Shown here: in pieces, positions 1 to 8,893 of the stretch
How positions within the stretch are numbered: position 1 is the stretch's first letter
Layout of the letters: each line of letters starts with the position of its first letter
Assembly (NCBI RefSeq): GCF_026340565.1
Contig: NZ_JAPEPB010000001.1
Coordinates: forward strand, 248,001 to 312,000
Direction: 5' to 3'
Source of the DNA: Kitasatospora sp. NBC_01287
GTDB taxonomy: Bacteria > Actinomycetota > Actinomycetes > Streptomycetales > Streptomycetaceae
Length of the DNA stretch: 64,000 nt
Program-made: the position numbers and the translations under genes
Notes under the pieces: generated by a model
Told to the model about the DNA's origin: nothing
Database searches by the model: none
The model's input: the letters and a program-made list of their open reading frames with translations, nothing else

Positions 1-362
1 CGGTCGACGCCTTCGAGCCCAACGGGTACGGCCTCTACAACACGGCCGGCAACGTCTGGGAGTGGTGCGCCGACTGGTGGACCACCGACCATCCGGTGGC
101 CCGCCCGCTGAGCAATATCAGCAGCCCCAGCAGCCCTGGCACCCCCAGCAGCCTCAGCAACCCCAGCGGTCCCGCCGGTGGCACGGCCAAGGTCATCCGC
201 GGCGGCTCCCACCTGTGCCACCGCTCCTACTGCAACCGCTACCGGGTCGCCGCCCGCAGCGCCAACACCCCCGACAGCTCCAGCGGGCACGCCGGCTTCC
301 GCTGCGCGCGCACCGCGACCCGGTCCGCGCGGCTCACGGTGGTTGCTACGCTGCCCCGGTGA
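1..362 (+). CDS. Formylglycine-generating enzyme (SUMF1 family), C-terminal part; 5' end outside window
   Basis: The window opens inside this gene; the frame beginning at base 3 runs to the TGA at 360-362. The visible part carries the family signature [14 protein letters not shown] and then [20 protein letters not shown] followed by [16 protein letters not shown]. The CHxSYC cysteine pair is the copper-binding active site that oxidises a sulfatase cysteine to formylglycine in true FGEs, so this is likely a genuine FGE and not merely a SUMF1-fold relative. Between the two motifs sits an odd Ser/Pro-rich insertion (about residues 36-58) made from an imperfect AGCAGCCCC-type repeat, absent from typical FGEs. 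The next gene starts with a GTGA overlap at 359, suggesting translational coupling. No sulfatase is visible downstream. Confidence 0.85.
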   Translation, partial: VDAFEPNGYGLYNTAGNVWEWCADWWTTDHPVARPLSNISSPSSPGTPSSLSNPSGPAGGTAKVIRGGSHLCHRSYCNRYRVAARSANTPDSSSGHAGFRCARTATRSARLTVVATLPR

Positions 363-955
363 TCCTCCCGACGGCCGACGAGATACGCGCCCTGCACGAA
401 CGGCACGCCCCCTCGCCCGAGGCGCTGGAGCTGGTGCTCACCCACTGCGAGATCGTCTGCGGGATCGCCGAGCAGCTCATGGCGGCCACCGCCCTCTCGT
501 TCGACGCCGAACTGGTGCGGGCCGGCGCCCTGCTCCACGACATCGGCGTCTACCGCCTCTACGACCGGGCGGGGCGGCTCGACCACGGCTCCTACATCCG
601 CCACGGCGTGCTCGGCCACGAGATCCTGCGCGAGGAGGGCTTCCCCGAGCGCCTGCGCCGCTTCTGCTCCTGCCACACGGGAGTCGGACTCAGCCGCGGC
701 GACATCCGCGCGCAGCGGTTGGACCTGCCCGAGGGGGACTACCTGGCCGAGACGGTGGAGGAGCAACTGGTGATGTACGCGGACAAGTTCCACAGCAAGA
801 CCACGCCGCCCACCTTCCTGAGCGCCGACTCCTACGCCGCGTACGTGGCGCGGTTCGGCCCGGCGAAGGTCGACGCGTTCGAGCTGCTGCGCGCCAGGTT
901 CGGCGAACCCGACCTGGCGCCCGCCATCGCGCGCCACGGCCACCACCAGGTCTGA
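359..955 (+). CDS. HD-domain phosphohydrolase
   Basis: 198 residues starting at a GTG that overlaps the stop of the preceding gene (GTGA). The open frame extends further upstream but that part only shadows the FGE gene. HD-superfamily metal ligands are visible: [12 protein letters not shown] (the first His), [15 protein letters not shown] (the HD doublet), [13 protein letters not shown] and FCSCHTGVG. Family members hydrolyse phosphate esters or nucleotides using divalent metals; the substrate cannot be read from sequence. The length and the LHDIG form match the small bacterial HDIG/HD-domain uridylate-binding-like proteins that are common in actinomycetes. It ends just before a convergent gene. 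Function beyond phosphohydrolase is not assigned. Confidence 0.85.
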   Translation: MILPTADEIRALHERHAPSPEALELVLTHCEIVCGIAEQLMAATALSFDAELVRAGALLHDIGVYRLYDRAGRLDHGSYIRHGVLGHEILREEGFPERLRRFCSCHTGVGLSRGDIRAQRLDLPEGDYLAETVEEQLVMYADKFHSKTTPPTFLSADSYAAYVARFGPAKVDAFELLRARFGEPDLAPAIARHGHHQV

Positions 956-965
956 GGCGCCGGGC

Positions 966-1652
966 TCAGGGGGTCCGTACGGCGCGCCCGGTGACCCGGG
1001 TGGGGTTGATCCGCACCCACAGCTCGCGCCGCCCGCCCGCCCAGGGCTCCACCGCGGTCAGCTCCGTCAGCCGCCGCACGGCCTCGGGCTCGGTGATGTG
1101 CTCGACCGTCCCGACCACCAGGACGCTCCACCCCTGCCGGCGCGCCTGGTCGACCTGGTCGACCTCGAAGGCCACCTCGCTGCCCTCGACGGCCGCCGTC
1201 ACCGTGCCCGCGGCCGTCCGGTAGATGATCGCCCCGGCGAGGACGGTGTAGTTGACCGGCAGCACGGCGGGCCCCTCCGGGGTGGCGAGCCCCACCCGGC
1301 CGACCCCGTGCGTACCGAGCCGGGCCCGCGACTCCTCGGCCTGGAGCCTGCGGAGCCGGGCTCGCGGTCCGGCGGTGTCCTCGCCGGGCGGGTCCTCGGG
1401 GCGGGCCGCCAGCAGGTCCTCGGGAGTGGTCTCCAGGGCGGCTGCCAGGCGCTGGAGGCCGCCGGCGTCGAAGTCCCCGCCGAGCTCGGTCAGCAGCCGC
1501 AGGTACCGCGGGGCCATGCCGGCCCGGGTCGCCAGCTCGTCGTAGTCGAGCCCGAGCTGCCCGCGACGCTGGTCCACCCGCGCGGCGAGGTCGCCGGAGC
1601 CGGTCACCGGCGCGGCGTCCGGGCCGCCGGTCGGCGTGTTGTGCTCGTTCAC
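966..1652 (-). CDS. HTH domain fused to PPOX-type flavin-binding domain protein
   Basis: 228 residues. The GTG at 1652 is chosen because a strong GGAGGAGG ribosome site (about 1661-1671) sits 8 bases upstream; the frame could be read 19 codons longer without such a site. Residues about 25-85 form an XRE-like helix-turn-helix (LDYDELATRAGMAPRYLRLLTEL...LQRLAAALETTPEDLL). Residues about 105-228 resemble the pyridoxamine-5'-phosphate-oxidase-like split barrel (GRVGLATPEGPAVLPVNYTVLAGAIIYRTAAGT, then VAFEVDQVD and WSVLVVGTVEHIT), a fold that binds FMN or F420. This two-domain layout is common in Streptomyces. A flavin-dependent redox or sensing role is inferred. Single transcription unit, convergent with the HD gene. 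Confidence 0.85.
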   Translation of the reverse strand: MNEHNTPTGGPDAAPVTGSGDLAARVDQRRGQLGLDYDELATRAGMAPRYLRLLTELGGDFDAGGLQRLAAALETTPEDLLAARPEDPPGEDTAGPRARLRRLQAEESRARLGTHGVGRVGLATPEGPAVLPVNYTVLAGAIIYRTAAGTVTAAVEGSEVAFEVDQVDQARRQGWSVLVVGTVEHITEPEAVRRLTELTAVEPWAGGRRELWVRINPTRVTGRAVRTP

Positions 1653-1781
1653 GGCTGTCCACCTCCTCCTCCCGAGGATGTCACCGTGCGCCGGTGCTCG
1701 CCCCCGCACCCGACAGCGCGCAGGCCCAGCGGCTCGCGCTGTCCCGGGTCGAGCTCGCGGATCCGCACCCGGTGATCGGGC

Positions 1782-2156
1782 TCACTCCAGCCGGGAGACC
1801 TGGTAGAGGCCGATCCGCCAGCCATCGCCGGTCCGCTTCAGCAGGACGCTCAGGAGGACGCCGAGCACGGGCCGGTCGGTGAAGGAGAAGTCGACGGCCA
1901 GGTAGCCGAGCACCAGGTCCTCGGCCGGCCGCCTGGTCTCCAGGACGCGGTACGCGGCCGTCATCCCCGCCGGCTGGGAGGCGTAGTAGTCAGCGACGCC
2001 CTGGCGGCCGACGCTGTACGGGTGCAGGCCCTGGAAGATGGCGTCCTCGGTGAAGAGGGCGGCGACGCGCCGGGGTTCGTGCGCGTCCACGGCCGCGCGC
2101 CACCGGTCGAGCACCTCGCGCAGGACGGCTTCCTCGCTCGGCGCCGGGCCGCTCAT
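1782..2156 (-). CDS. SnoaL/SgcJ-like (NTF2-fold) protein
   Basis: 124 residues with the NTF2-like pattern: VLREVLDRWRAAVDAHEPRRVAALFTEDAIFQG, then VADYYASQP, ending in LLSVLLKRTGDGWRIGLYQVSRLE. The closest recognisable family is the SgcJ/EcaC oxidoreductase-like or DUF4440 group, often small single-domain proteins of uncertain activity. The ATG overlaps the stop of the upstream gene by four bases (ATGA), so the two are almost certainly co-translated. No catalytic residues can be assigned with confidence. Confidence 0.8.
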   Translation of the reverse strand: MSGPAPSEEAVLREVLDRWRAAVDAHEPRRVAALFTEDAIFQGLHPYSVGRQGVADYYASQPAGMTAAYRVLETRRPAEDLVLGYLAVDFSFTDRPVLGVLLSVLLKRTGDGWRIGLYQVSRLE

Positions 2157-2554
2157 CGGGGCGCCTCCCCGCGCGCCGCGCCCGACCCGTGCGCGCCGCC
2201 CGCGCTGCCCGAGCCGCCCGCGCTGCCCGAGCCGCCCGAGCCGCCCGAGCTGCCCGAGCCCTCCGAGCTGCCCGGGTCACTCGGATGCGGGGAGAGCGGC
2301 GTCACGGTGTCGTGCCGCCACACGCGCAGCGGCATCGAGGCGAGCACCCGCTCCAGTTGCTCGGCGTCCTCGGCGCGGAACAGGCCCCAGGTGCGCCACT
2401 CACCGGGGGCCAGCGGCGGGCGCCACAGCCGAAGCAGGCTGCCCTCGGCGGCCAACTCCCCTGCCCGCGCCGCCTCCCGGGTCCGGATCTCGGCGACCGC
2501 CTGCTCGGACGTGCCCTGCGGAACGCTGGTCACCATGTCGACCAGGAACTCCAC
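2153..2554 (-). CDS. Muconolactone delta-isomerase-like protein with Gly/Ser tail
   Basis: 133 residues from a GTG at 2554 preceded by GAGGAAG. Residues 1-93 match the small muconolactone isomerase fold (MEFLVDMVTSVPQGT, the Arg-Glu pair of EIRTREAARAGELAAEG, LLRLWRPPLAPGEWRTWGLFRAEDAEQLERVLASMPL), which in CatC forms decamers and isomerises muconolactone. Many actinobacterial members act outside catechol degradation, and there are no other catabolic genes here. Residues about 98-130 are a low-complexity Gly/Ser/Ala tail encoded by a short tandem repeat (about 2189-2275), not part of the family. Upstream partner of the SnoaL-like gene in a two-gene operon. Confidence 0.8.
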   Translation of the reverse strand: MEFLVDMVTSVPQGTSEQAVAEIRTREAARAGELAAEGSLLRLWRPPLAPGEWRTWGLFRAEDAEQLERVLASMPLRVWRHDTVTPLSPHPSDPGSSEGSGSSGGSGGSGSAGGSGSAGGAHGSGAARGEAPR

Positions 2555-2703
2555 GGCTTCCTCACCTCACCCCATCGCACCCGGCGCCGGCCGCGCCCGG
2601 TTGCCGCAACCATCGCCGACCGGCGCCGCGAATCCGCTCAGGCACACGGTGGTTCACCCGATGGGGTGGGCGGCGGCCGCCCTCCGGGCGCGGGCGCGGA
2701 TCG

Positions 2704-4050
2704 TCAGATCCCCAGCAGCAGGATCGCGGTGCGCCAGCGGGCGTCCTCCAACTCGGCGTGGACGGCGGGCCAGTCGACCGCGTCGGCGGCCACCGCCGCC
2801 GGCTGCTCGGGGCGCCCGGCCTGCAGCTGGAGCCGCAGGTGGGTCGGCGGGTGCCAGGCGTCGACGGCCACCGCGCGCCGAGCGGCCAGTCGGCGCCGGC
2901 GCTCGCGCTCGATGTCCGGCACGGTGTCCAGGTATCCGGCCAGGCCGCTCCAGAGTGCCTCCGCCAGGTCGGCCGGGCGGGCCGCCCTGCCGTGGCCGAC
3001 CAAAGCCCGCTGCTGGCGCAGGTAGGCGGTGGCGCTCTCGTCCAGGAAGAGCATGTCGAGCATCGCCACGGTAGCCCTGGAGGAGCCGGCCCGGGCGGCC
3101 AGGTCGTCCGCCCTGAACTCGGCCTCCTGGCTGCCCGACAGGGTCAGCCGGCGCAGCACCGACCGGGCCAGCCGCACGGGCTGGGCGCAGAGCAGCAGTA
3201 CCCGGACGGTGAGGCCTTCGAGCATCGCCTTCTGCGCGGTGGCGTTGACCTGCCGCATCACACCGCCGGCGGGCACCGCGTCGTACTGGCGCAGGTCGTC
3301 GAACTGGGCCGACCTCAACTCGTCGCCGTGGCCCGGCATCAGCAGGCCGTACCAGGCGTCCAGGGTGTCGAGCGCGAGCCGCAGCCACAGGCCACGGCGC
3401 GGGTCCCGGTTGCCGCCGTGGGCCAACTCCTGGCCCAGCAGGGCGATCCGCTCCTGGGGGGTGAGCACCGTCCAGAGCGCCATGCCGATGGTGAGTTCGA
3501 CCTCCTGACGCACCCCCAGCCGGGCGTACCCGGTGCGGTAGCCGGACTGCACCCGGATCCGGTCCGCCCGGCGCACGCCCAGCTCCCCGGCGATCCGGTC
3601 GGTCAGCGCGTACAGCTGCGGGGCCGCCTCGCGGGACACCTCCTCCGCGTCGTCGGGCCGCCGCCCGCCGCCGAGCCGCGGGCGCAGCAGGTACGCCAGG
3701 CCCAGGCCGGTCACCCCGAGCAGGATGAAGAGCAGGTTGCCGGTCAGCAGCAGCCAGACCGAGCAGGCCACGACCGCCAGGGTCACCAGGTGGACCAGTG
3801 CGGCCAGCGCCGACGCCGCCACCTCCCTGGCGCTCCACCGCCCGCTGTTCGCGGCCTTGGCGGCCGACCGCGCGTGGCTCCGCTCGGCCAGTGCCCGCTC
3901 CCGCGCGCGGCGGCGCGCCGTGCGGGGGCTCTCGGGCGGCTCGGTGCCCAGGTTCCACTCACAGGACGGACACCACTCGGTGAACCGGGGGTCCGAGTCG
4001 AACGCCGCACCGCAGTCGGGGCAGGTGCGCGTGGTTATGGAGGCAGTCAC
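2704..4050 (-). CDS. M48-type membrane metallopeptidase homologue with degenerate zinc motif
   Basis: About 448 residues from GTG at 4048-4050; an ATG 20 codons upstream is possible but lies in low-complexity sequence. Order: a CPDCGAAFDSDPRFTEWCPSCEW zinc ribbon (residues about 9-32), a basic linker, one or two hydrophobic helices (about 73-125, LVTLAVVACSVWLLLTGNLLFILLGVTGLGLAYLL), then an M48/Ste24-like domain. Where M48 enzymes have HExxH this protein reads LLGQELAHGGNRD: the first histidine is glutamine. The third ligand region EAEFRADDLAA (ExxxxAD) is kept. Loss of one zinc histidine suggests no or altered proteolysis; a chaperone-like or binding role is possible. The substitution lies within an otherwise well-preserved domain, so it is unlikely to be a sequencing error. 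Stands alone on the minus strand. Confidence 0.75.
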   Translation of the reverse strand: MTASITTRTCPDCGAAFDSDPRFTEWCPSCEWNLGTEPPESPRTARRRARERALAERSHARSAAKAANSGRWSAREVAASALAALVHLVTLAVVACSVWLLLTGNLLFILLGVTGLGLAYLLRPRLGGGRRPDDAEEVSREAAPQLYALTDRIAGELGVRRADRIRVQSGYRTGYARLGVRQEVELTIGMALWTVLTPQERIALLGQELAHGGNRDPRRGLWLRLALDTLDAWYGLLMPGHGDELRSAQFDDLRQYDAVPAGGVMRQVNATAQKAMLEGLTVRVLLLCAQPVRLARSVLRRLTLSGSQEAEFRADDLAARAGSSRATVAMLDMLFLDESATAYLRQQRALVGHGRAARPADLAEALWSGLAGYLDTVPDIERERRRRLAARRAVAVDAWHPPTHLRLQLQAGRPEQPAAVAADAVDWPAVHAELEDARWRTAILLLGI

Positions 4051-4184
4051 GGGCCCTGATGATGCCACTCCCACCCCCGTTCCTCCACACTCCCGCCCGG
4101 GGACCAGCACAGTCCCCCGCCGACGGCGGACGCCCCGACGGCCCGACGCGGCATCATCAGGAGCCGCGGGTCGGGGCGTCGGGG

Positions 4185-4256
4185 CGTCGGGCTGCCGGGG
4201 CGGCGGGCTGCCGGGGCGGCGGGCTGCCGGGGCGTCGGGCTGCCGGGGCGTCGGGG
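4185..4256. repeat. 16-bp tandem repeat (4.5 units)
   Basis: Four head-to-tail copies of CGKCGGGCTGCCGGGG (K = T,G,G,T) at 4185-4200, 4201-4216, 4217-4232 and 4233-4248, followed by a half copy. It lies immediately downstream of the aminotransferase stop (4268) in the 217-bp gap before the M48 gene. No coding role is seen. Confidence 0.9.
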
Positions 4257-4267
4257 CGAGGTGGTGG

Positions 4268-5676
4268 TCAGTCGACGTGCCGGTCGGCGGCCGCCAGCGC
4301 CTCGTCGAGGATCTCCAGTCCCTGGCGGGCCTCGTCGTCGGTGATGTTGCACGGCGGCACGACGTGGATGCGGTTGTAGTTGTACACCGGCCACATGCCG
4401 CGCTCCTTGCAGGCGGCCACCACCTCGTCCACCGGCCGGGTCTCGGCGCCGGCGGCCGCGTAGGGCACGAGCATCTCGCGGCTCTCCCGGTCGCGCACCA
4501 ACTCCACCGCCCAGAAGACGCCCAGGCCGCGGACCTCGCCGACCGAGGGGTGGCGCTCGGCGATCTCGCGCAGGCCGGGACCGATCACGTCCTCGCCGAT
4601 CCGGGCGGCGTTCTCGACGATGCCCTCCTCCTTCATCGCGGTGATGGTGGCCACCGCGGCGGCGCAGGCGAGCGGGTGCCCGGAGTAGGTGAGCCCGCCG
4701 GGGTAGGCCACCTCGCGGAAGGTTTCGAGGATCGGGTCCGAGATGACCACGCCGCCCAGCGGCACGTAGCCGGAGTTGACGCCCTTGGCGAAGGTGATCA
4801 GGTCGGGGGTGACGCCCCAGTGGTCGACGGCGAACCACTCGCCGGCCCGCCCGAAGCCGGACATCACCTCGTCGGCGATGAAGACGATGCCGTACTTGTC
4901 GCAGAGCGCGCGCACGCCCGCGAGGTAGCCGGGCGGCGGCACCAGGATGCCGGCGGTGCCCACGATCGTCTCCAGCAGGATGGCGGCGATGGTCGAGGGG
5001 CCCTCGAAGGCGATCACCTGCTCCAGGTGGGCCAGCGCGCGGGCGGACTCCTCGGCCTCGGTGGTGGCGTGGAAGTGCGAGCGGTAGAGGTAGGGCCCGA
5101 AGAAGTGGGCGACGTTGCCGGAGGCGCTGCCGGAGCGCTCGTTGGCCCAGCGGCGCGGGTCGCCGGTGAGGCTGATCGCGGTCGAGGTGCCGCCGTGGTA
5201 GGAGCGGTAGGTGGAGAGCACCTTGGGCCGCCCGGTGTGCATCCGGGCCATCCGCACGGCGTGCTCGTTGGCGTCGGCGCCGCCGTTGGTGAAGAAGACG
5301 TGGTTCAGGTCGCCGGGGGCCAGCTCGGCGATCAGACGGGCCGCCTCGCCGCGCTTGTCGTTGGCGAAGGTGGAGGCGATCATGCAGATCCGGTCGGCCT
5401 GCTCCTTGATCGCGGCGACCACCTTGGGGTGGGCGTGGCCGATGTTCAGGTTGATGAACTGGGAGGAGAAGTCGAGGTAGCGCTTGCCCTCGTAGTCCCA
5501 GAAGTGGCGGCCCGCGGCGCCCGCCACCGGGATGGGGTTCACCGCGCCCTGGGCGGCCCAGGAGTGGAACAGGTGCGCGCGGTCCTCGGCGAACACCCGC
5601 TGTCCCTCCACCGGGTCCGGGGTGAAGTCGGGCTGCGGAGCGGGCAGGTGATCGGTCGTCGGCTGATCGGTCGTCA

Positions 5677-5677
<1 letters not shown>
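4268..5677 (-). CDS. Class III PLP-dependent aminotransferase
   Basis: 469 residues. Fold-type I class III features: GAAGRHFWDYEGKRYLDFSSQ, FFTNGGADANEHAVRMAR (phosphate binding), SYRSYHGGT, FIADEVMSGFGRAGEWFAVDHWGVTPDLITFAKGVNSGYVPLGG, where D of ADEVM contacts the PLP nitrogen and K of FAKGVNSG is the Schiff-base lysine, and TYSGHPLACAAAVATI. Relatives include taurine-, beta-alanine- and 3-amino-2-methylpropanoate:pyruvate aminotransferases, so an omega-amino or beta-amino acid substrate is plausible. The start codon overlaps the end of the glutamate mutase E gene, and it is the last gene of the operon running from 20255. This suggests it acts on a product derived from 3-methylaspartate, for example a decarboxylated beta-amino acid. 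The substrate is inferred from context only. Confidence 0.9.
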
Positions 5678-7081
<1,404 letters not shown>

Positions 7082-7089
<8 letters not shown>

Positions 7090-7525
7090 GCTGGAGCTCG
7101 GCCACCTTGGCGGCGTGCAGCGTGTCGAGCAGGGGCAGCAGCGCGTCGGCGTCGGGCAGCAGGTGGTCGACGCCGAGGTCGAGCAGCCGCCGCCGGTCGG
7201 CCTCGCTCTTGCGGCTGCCGACCGAGAGGTTGCCGCCGACGATCACCGGGCAGCGCAGGCGGCCGGCGGCACGCAGCTCGGGCAGCGCGCGCAGGTCCTG
7301 GTGGGCGTGGCCGTTGAGGCTGCCGATCAGCACCGCCTCGGCGCCGGGGTGGCGCTGGTGCGCGTCGGCGAAGTCGGCCAGCGGCGTGCACACGCCGAGG
7401 TTCACCACGGTGAAGCCGTGCTCCCGCAGGTGCATGGCGATCAGGTGGTTGGCGACGGCGTGCGAGTCGCTCTCGGCCACGCCCAGGATGACCAGGCGGC
7501 CGCTCCGTGCGGGCAGCGGGTTCAT
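7082..7525 (-). CDS. glmS: Glutamate mutase sigma subunit (B12-binding)
   Basis: 147 residues, typical for the small cobalamin-binding subunit. The B12 motif, normally DxHxxG, reads ESDSHAVANHLI: Asp and the cobalt-ligating His are present but the glycine is alanine. The downstream Rossmann elements VLIGSLNGHAH (for S-L-GHG) and CPVIVGGNLSVG (for the GG motif) are recognisable. It pairs with GlmE to form the holoenzyme that rearranges glutamate to 3-methylaspartate. The start ATG has a modest GAGGG site; the 3' end overlaps glmE. The Gly-to-Ala change is small and may be tolerated; both subunits are intact and adjacent, so activity is likely. No cobalamin riboswitch was recognised in the 108-bp gap upstream. 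Confidence 0.93.
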
Positions 7526-7559
7526 GGGCGCCCTCTCGCTTTCGGTGGGTGGGCTGGTG

Positions 7560-7630
7560 GGGGTGGTGCGGGCGGGGGGGGTGGGAGGGTGGTGCGGGCG
7601 GGGGGGGTGGGAGGGTGGTGCGGGCGGGGG
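7560..7630. repeat. G-rich 26-bp tandem repeat
   Basis: Nearly three copies of a 26-bp unit ending in GGTGGTGCGGGCGGGGGG fill the gap between the desaturase stop (7634) and glmS start (7525). Runs of four to eight G on the plus strand give clear G-quadruplex potential, in the transcribed C-rich/G-rich spacer. Role unknown; it may only be slippage-prone sequence. Confidence 0.85.
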
Positions 7631-7633
7631 GTC

Positions 7634-8851
7634 TCAGTCCTCGAAGGCCGCGAAGAGCTCGCGGTGGTTGACCTGGGCCAGCCGGTCGGGGTGGTACACC
7701 GCCGGGTCGGCGGCGCGCAGCGAGTCGAAGACCAGGTCGATGGCCGCGACCAGGCCCCAGACGTGGTGGTACGCGGGCCAGCCGCGGTGGCCGCCGCGGT
7801 GGTCCTCCTCGCGGGCGAAGAGGTAGTTGGCCCAGTCCCGGCTCATCGGGGCCCGGTGGTGGAAGTCGTGCACCACCGTGTCGCCGGTGAGCACCAGGTA
7901 GCGCGCCGGGAAGTGGACCAGCAGCATCCGGCTCCACCAGCGCGCCCAGGCCGCGGCCCGCCGCACCGGCGGCAGACCGGGCGGCGGCGCGCTCTCGCCC
8001 AGGAAGATGGCGTTGGTCAGGCTCGCGAAGTACTCCTTGCCCCGCCGCACCTCCTGGTCGGGCGCGGGGAAGGTGTGCTTCACGCAGAGCCGCAGGGTGT
8101 TGCTGACCTGGTAGAGCAGGGTCATCGGGAACACCCAGGCCAGCAGCACGAAGAGCCACAGGTGCAGCCAGGTCGCCAGCGCGGTCACCAGCACCAGGGC
8201 GGCCGCGGTGCCGGCCCGCCAGGCCGGCTCGGCCGCGTGGAAGTAGGAGCGGACGCGGGCGGCCGTGAAGCGGGCGTGGAAGAGCGGGGAGACGGTCTTG
8301 CCCAGCATCCGCCGCCACATCTGACGGCGGGTCATGCCGGGGCGCAGCTCCAGGCTCACCAGGAAGGCCTGCACGGTGGGGTCGCGCAGCGTCATGTGGT
8401 GCAGGGCGTGGTGGTCGCTGACGTGCTCGGCGCTGTAGCGGCCGAAGTCCTGGATCATCAGCAGCGCCGCGATGGCCTTGCCCAGGGCGACGTCGCGCCC
8501 GCGCCGCCCCCACATGTTCAGGTGGGCGCACTGGTGGTAGATCATCATCCGCAGGTTCCGGGCGCCGTGCAGGGTCAGCGCCCAGCCCAGCGGCAGTAGG
8601 AGCAGCGGCGGCCGGGCGCCGGCTGTCAGCGCGAGCGCGCCGGTGGCCAGTCCCGCGGTCATGGACAGCAGGGCGTTCACCAGGTGCCAGGTCGGCGTGT
8701 AACCGGTCCGCCGCTGGCCGGCGTGCGGACGGCCGGTCAGCAGCGTCAACGGCAGCGCGAACAGGCCGGGCAGCCGCCGCATGGATTCGCGGACGGGGTC
8801 GTCCGCGAGGGCGCGGCTCGGTGGCGCGGGCGGGTGGTGCACCTCAGGCAT
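7634..8851 (-). CDS. Membrane di-iron fatty-acid desaturase/hydroxylase family protein
   Basis: 405 residues with the three histidine boxes of membrane di-iron desaturases and hydroxylases: YHQCAHLN (HxxxH, about residue 105), SDHHALHH (HxxHH, about 146) and VVHDFHHRAP (HxxHH, about 345). Hydrophobic helices flank them (WHLVNALLSMTAGLATGALALTAG; LLLLPLGWALTL; ALVLVTALATWLHLWLFVLLAWVFPMTLLY). Such enzymes use O2 to desaturate or hydroxylate acyl or other C-H bonds. GGGGAGAGAG lies just upstream of the ATG. Its place between the decarboxylase and glutamate mutase genes argues for a tailoring role on the pathway intermediate and not general lipid metabolism. Substrate unknown. Confidence 0.88.
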   Translation of the reverse strand: MPEVHHPPAPPSRALADDPVRESMRRLPGLFALPLTLLTGRPHAGQRRTGYTPTWHLVNALLSMTAGLATGALALTAGARPPLLLLPLGWALTLHGARNLRMMIYHQCAHLNMWGRRGRDVALGKAIAALLMIQDFGRYSAEHVSDHHALHHMTLRDPTVQAFLVSLELRPGMTRRQMWRRMLGKTVSPLFHARFTAARVRSYFHAAEPAWRAGTAAALVLVTALATWLHLWLFVLLAWVFPMTLLYQVSNTLRLCVKHTFPAPDQEVRRGKEYFASLTNAIFLGESAPPPGLPPVRRAAAWARWWSRMLLVHFPARYLVLTGDTVVHDFHHRAPMSRDWANYLFAREEDHRGGHRGWPAYHHVWGLVAAIDLVFDSLRAADPAVYHPDRLAQVNHRELFAAFED

Positions 8852-8893
8852 CGCCGATCTCTCTCCCCGGTGTGGTCGGTTGCGCCGCGCGGC

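Noticed and set aside
62..358. Upstream extension of the HD-domain gene frame, rich in Gln/Pro
   Set aside because: It is the FGE coding DNA read in another frame; the Gln/Pro runs come from the Ser/Pro repeat of that gene, and a GTGA overlap gives a natural start at 359.
7560..7630. Origin or partition-type iterons
   Set aside because: Three G-rich units only, no AT-rich element or replication/partition gene nearby.
7526..7633. Cobalamin riboswitch upstream of glmS
   Set aside because: Expected for a B12-dependent enzyme, but the gap is only G-rich tandem repeat with no B12-box-like element.
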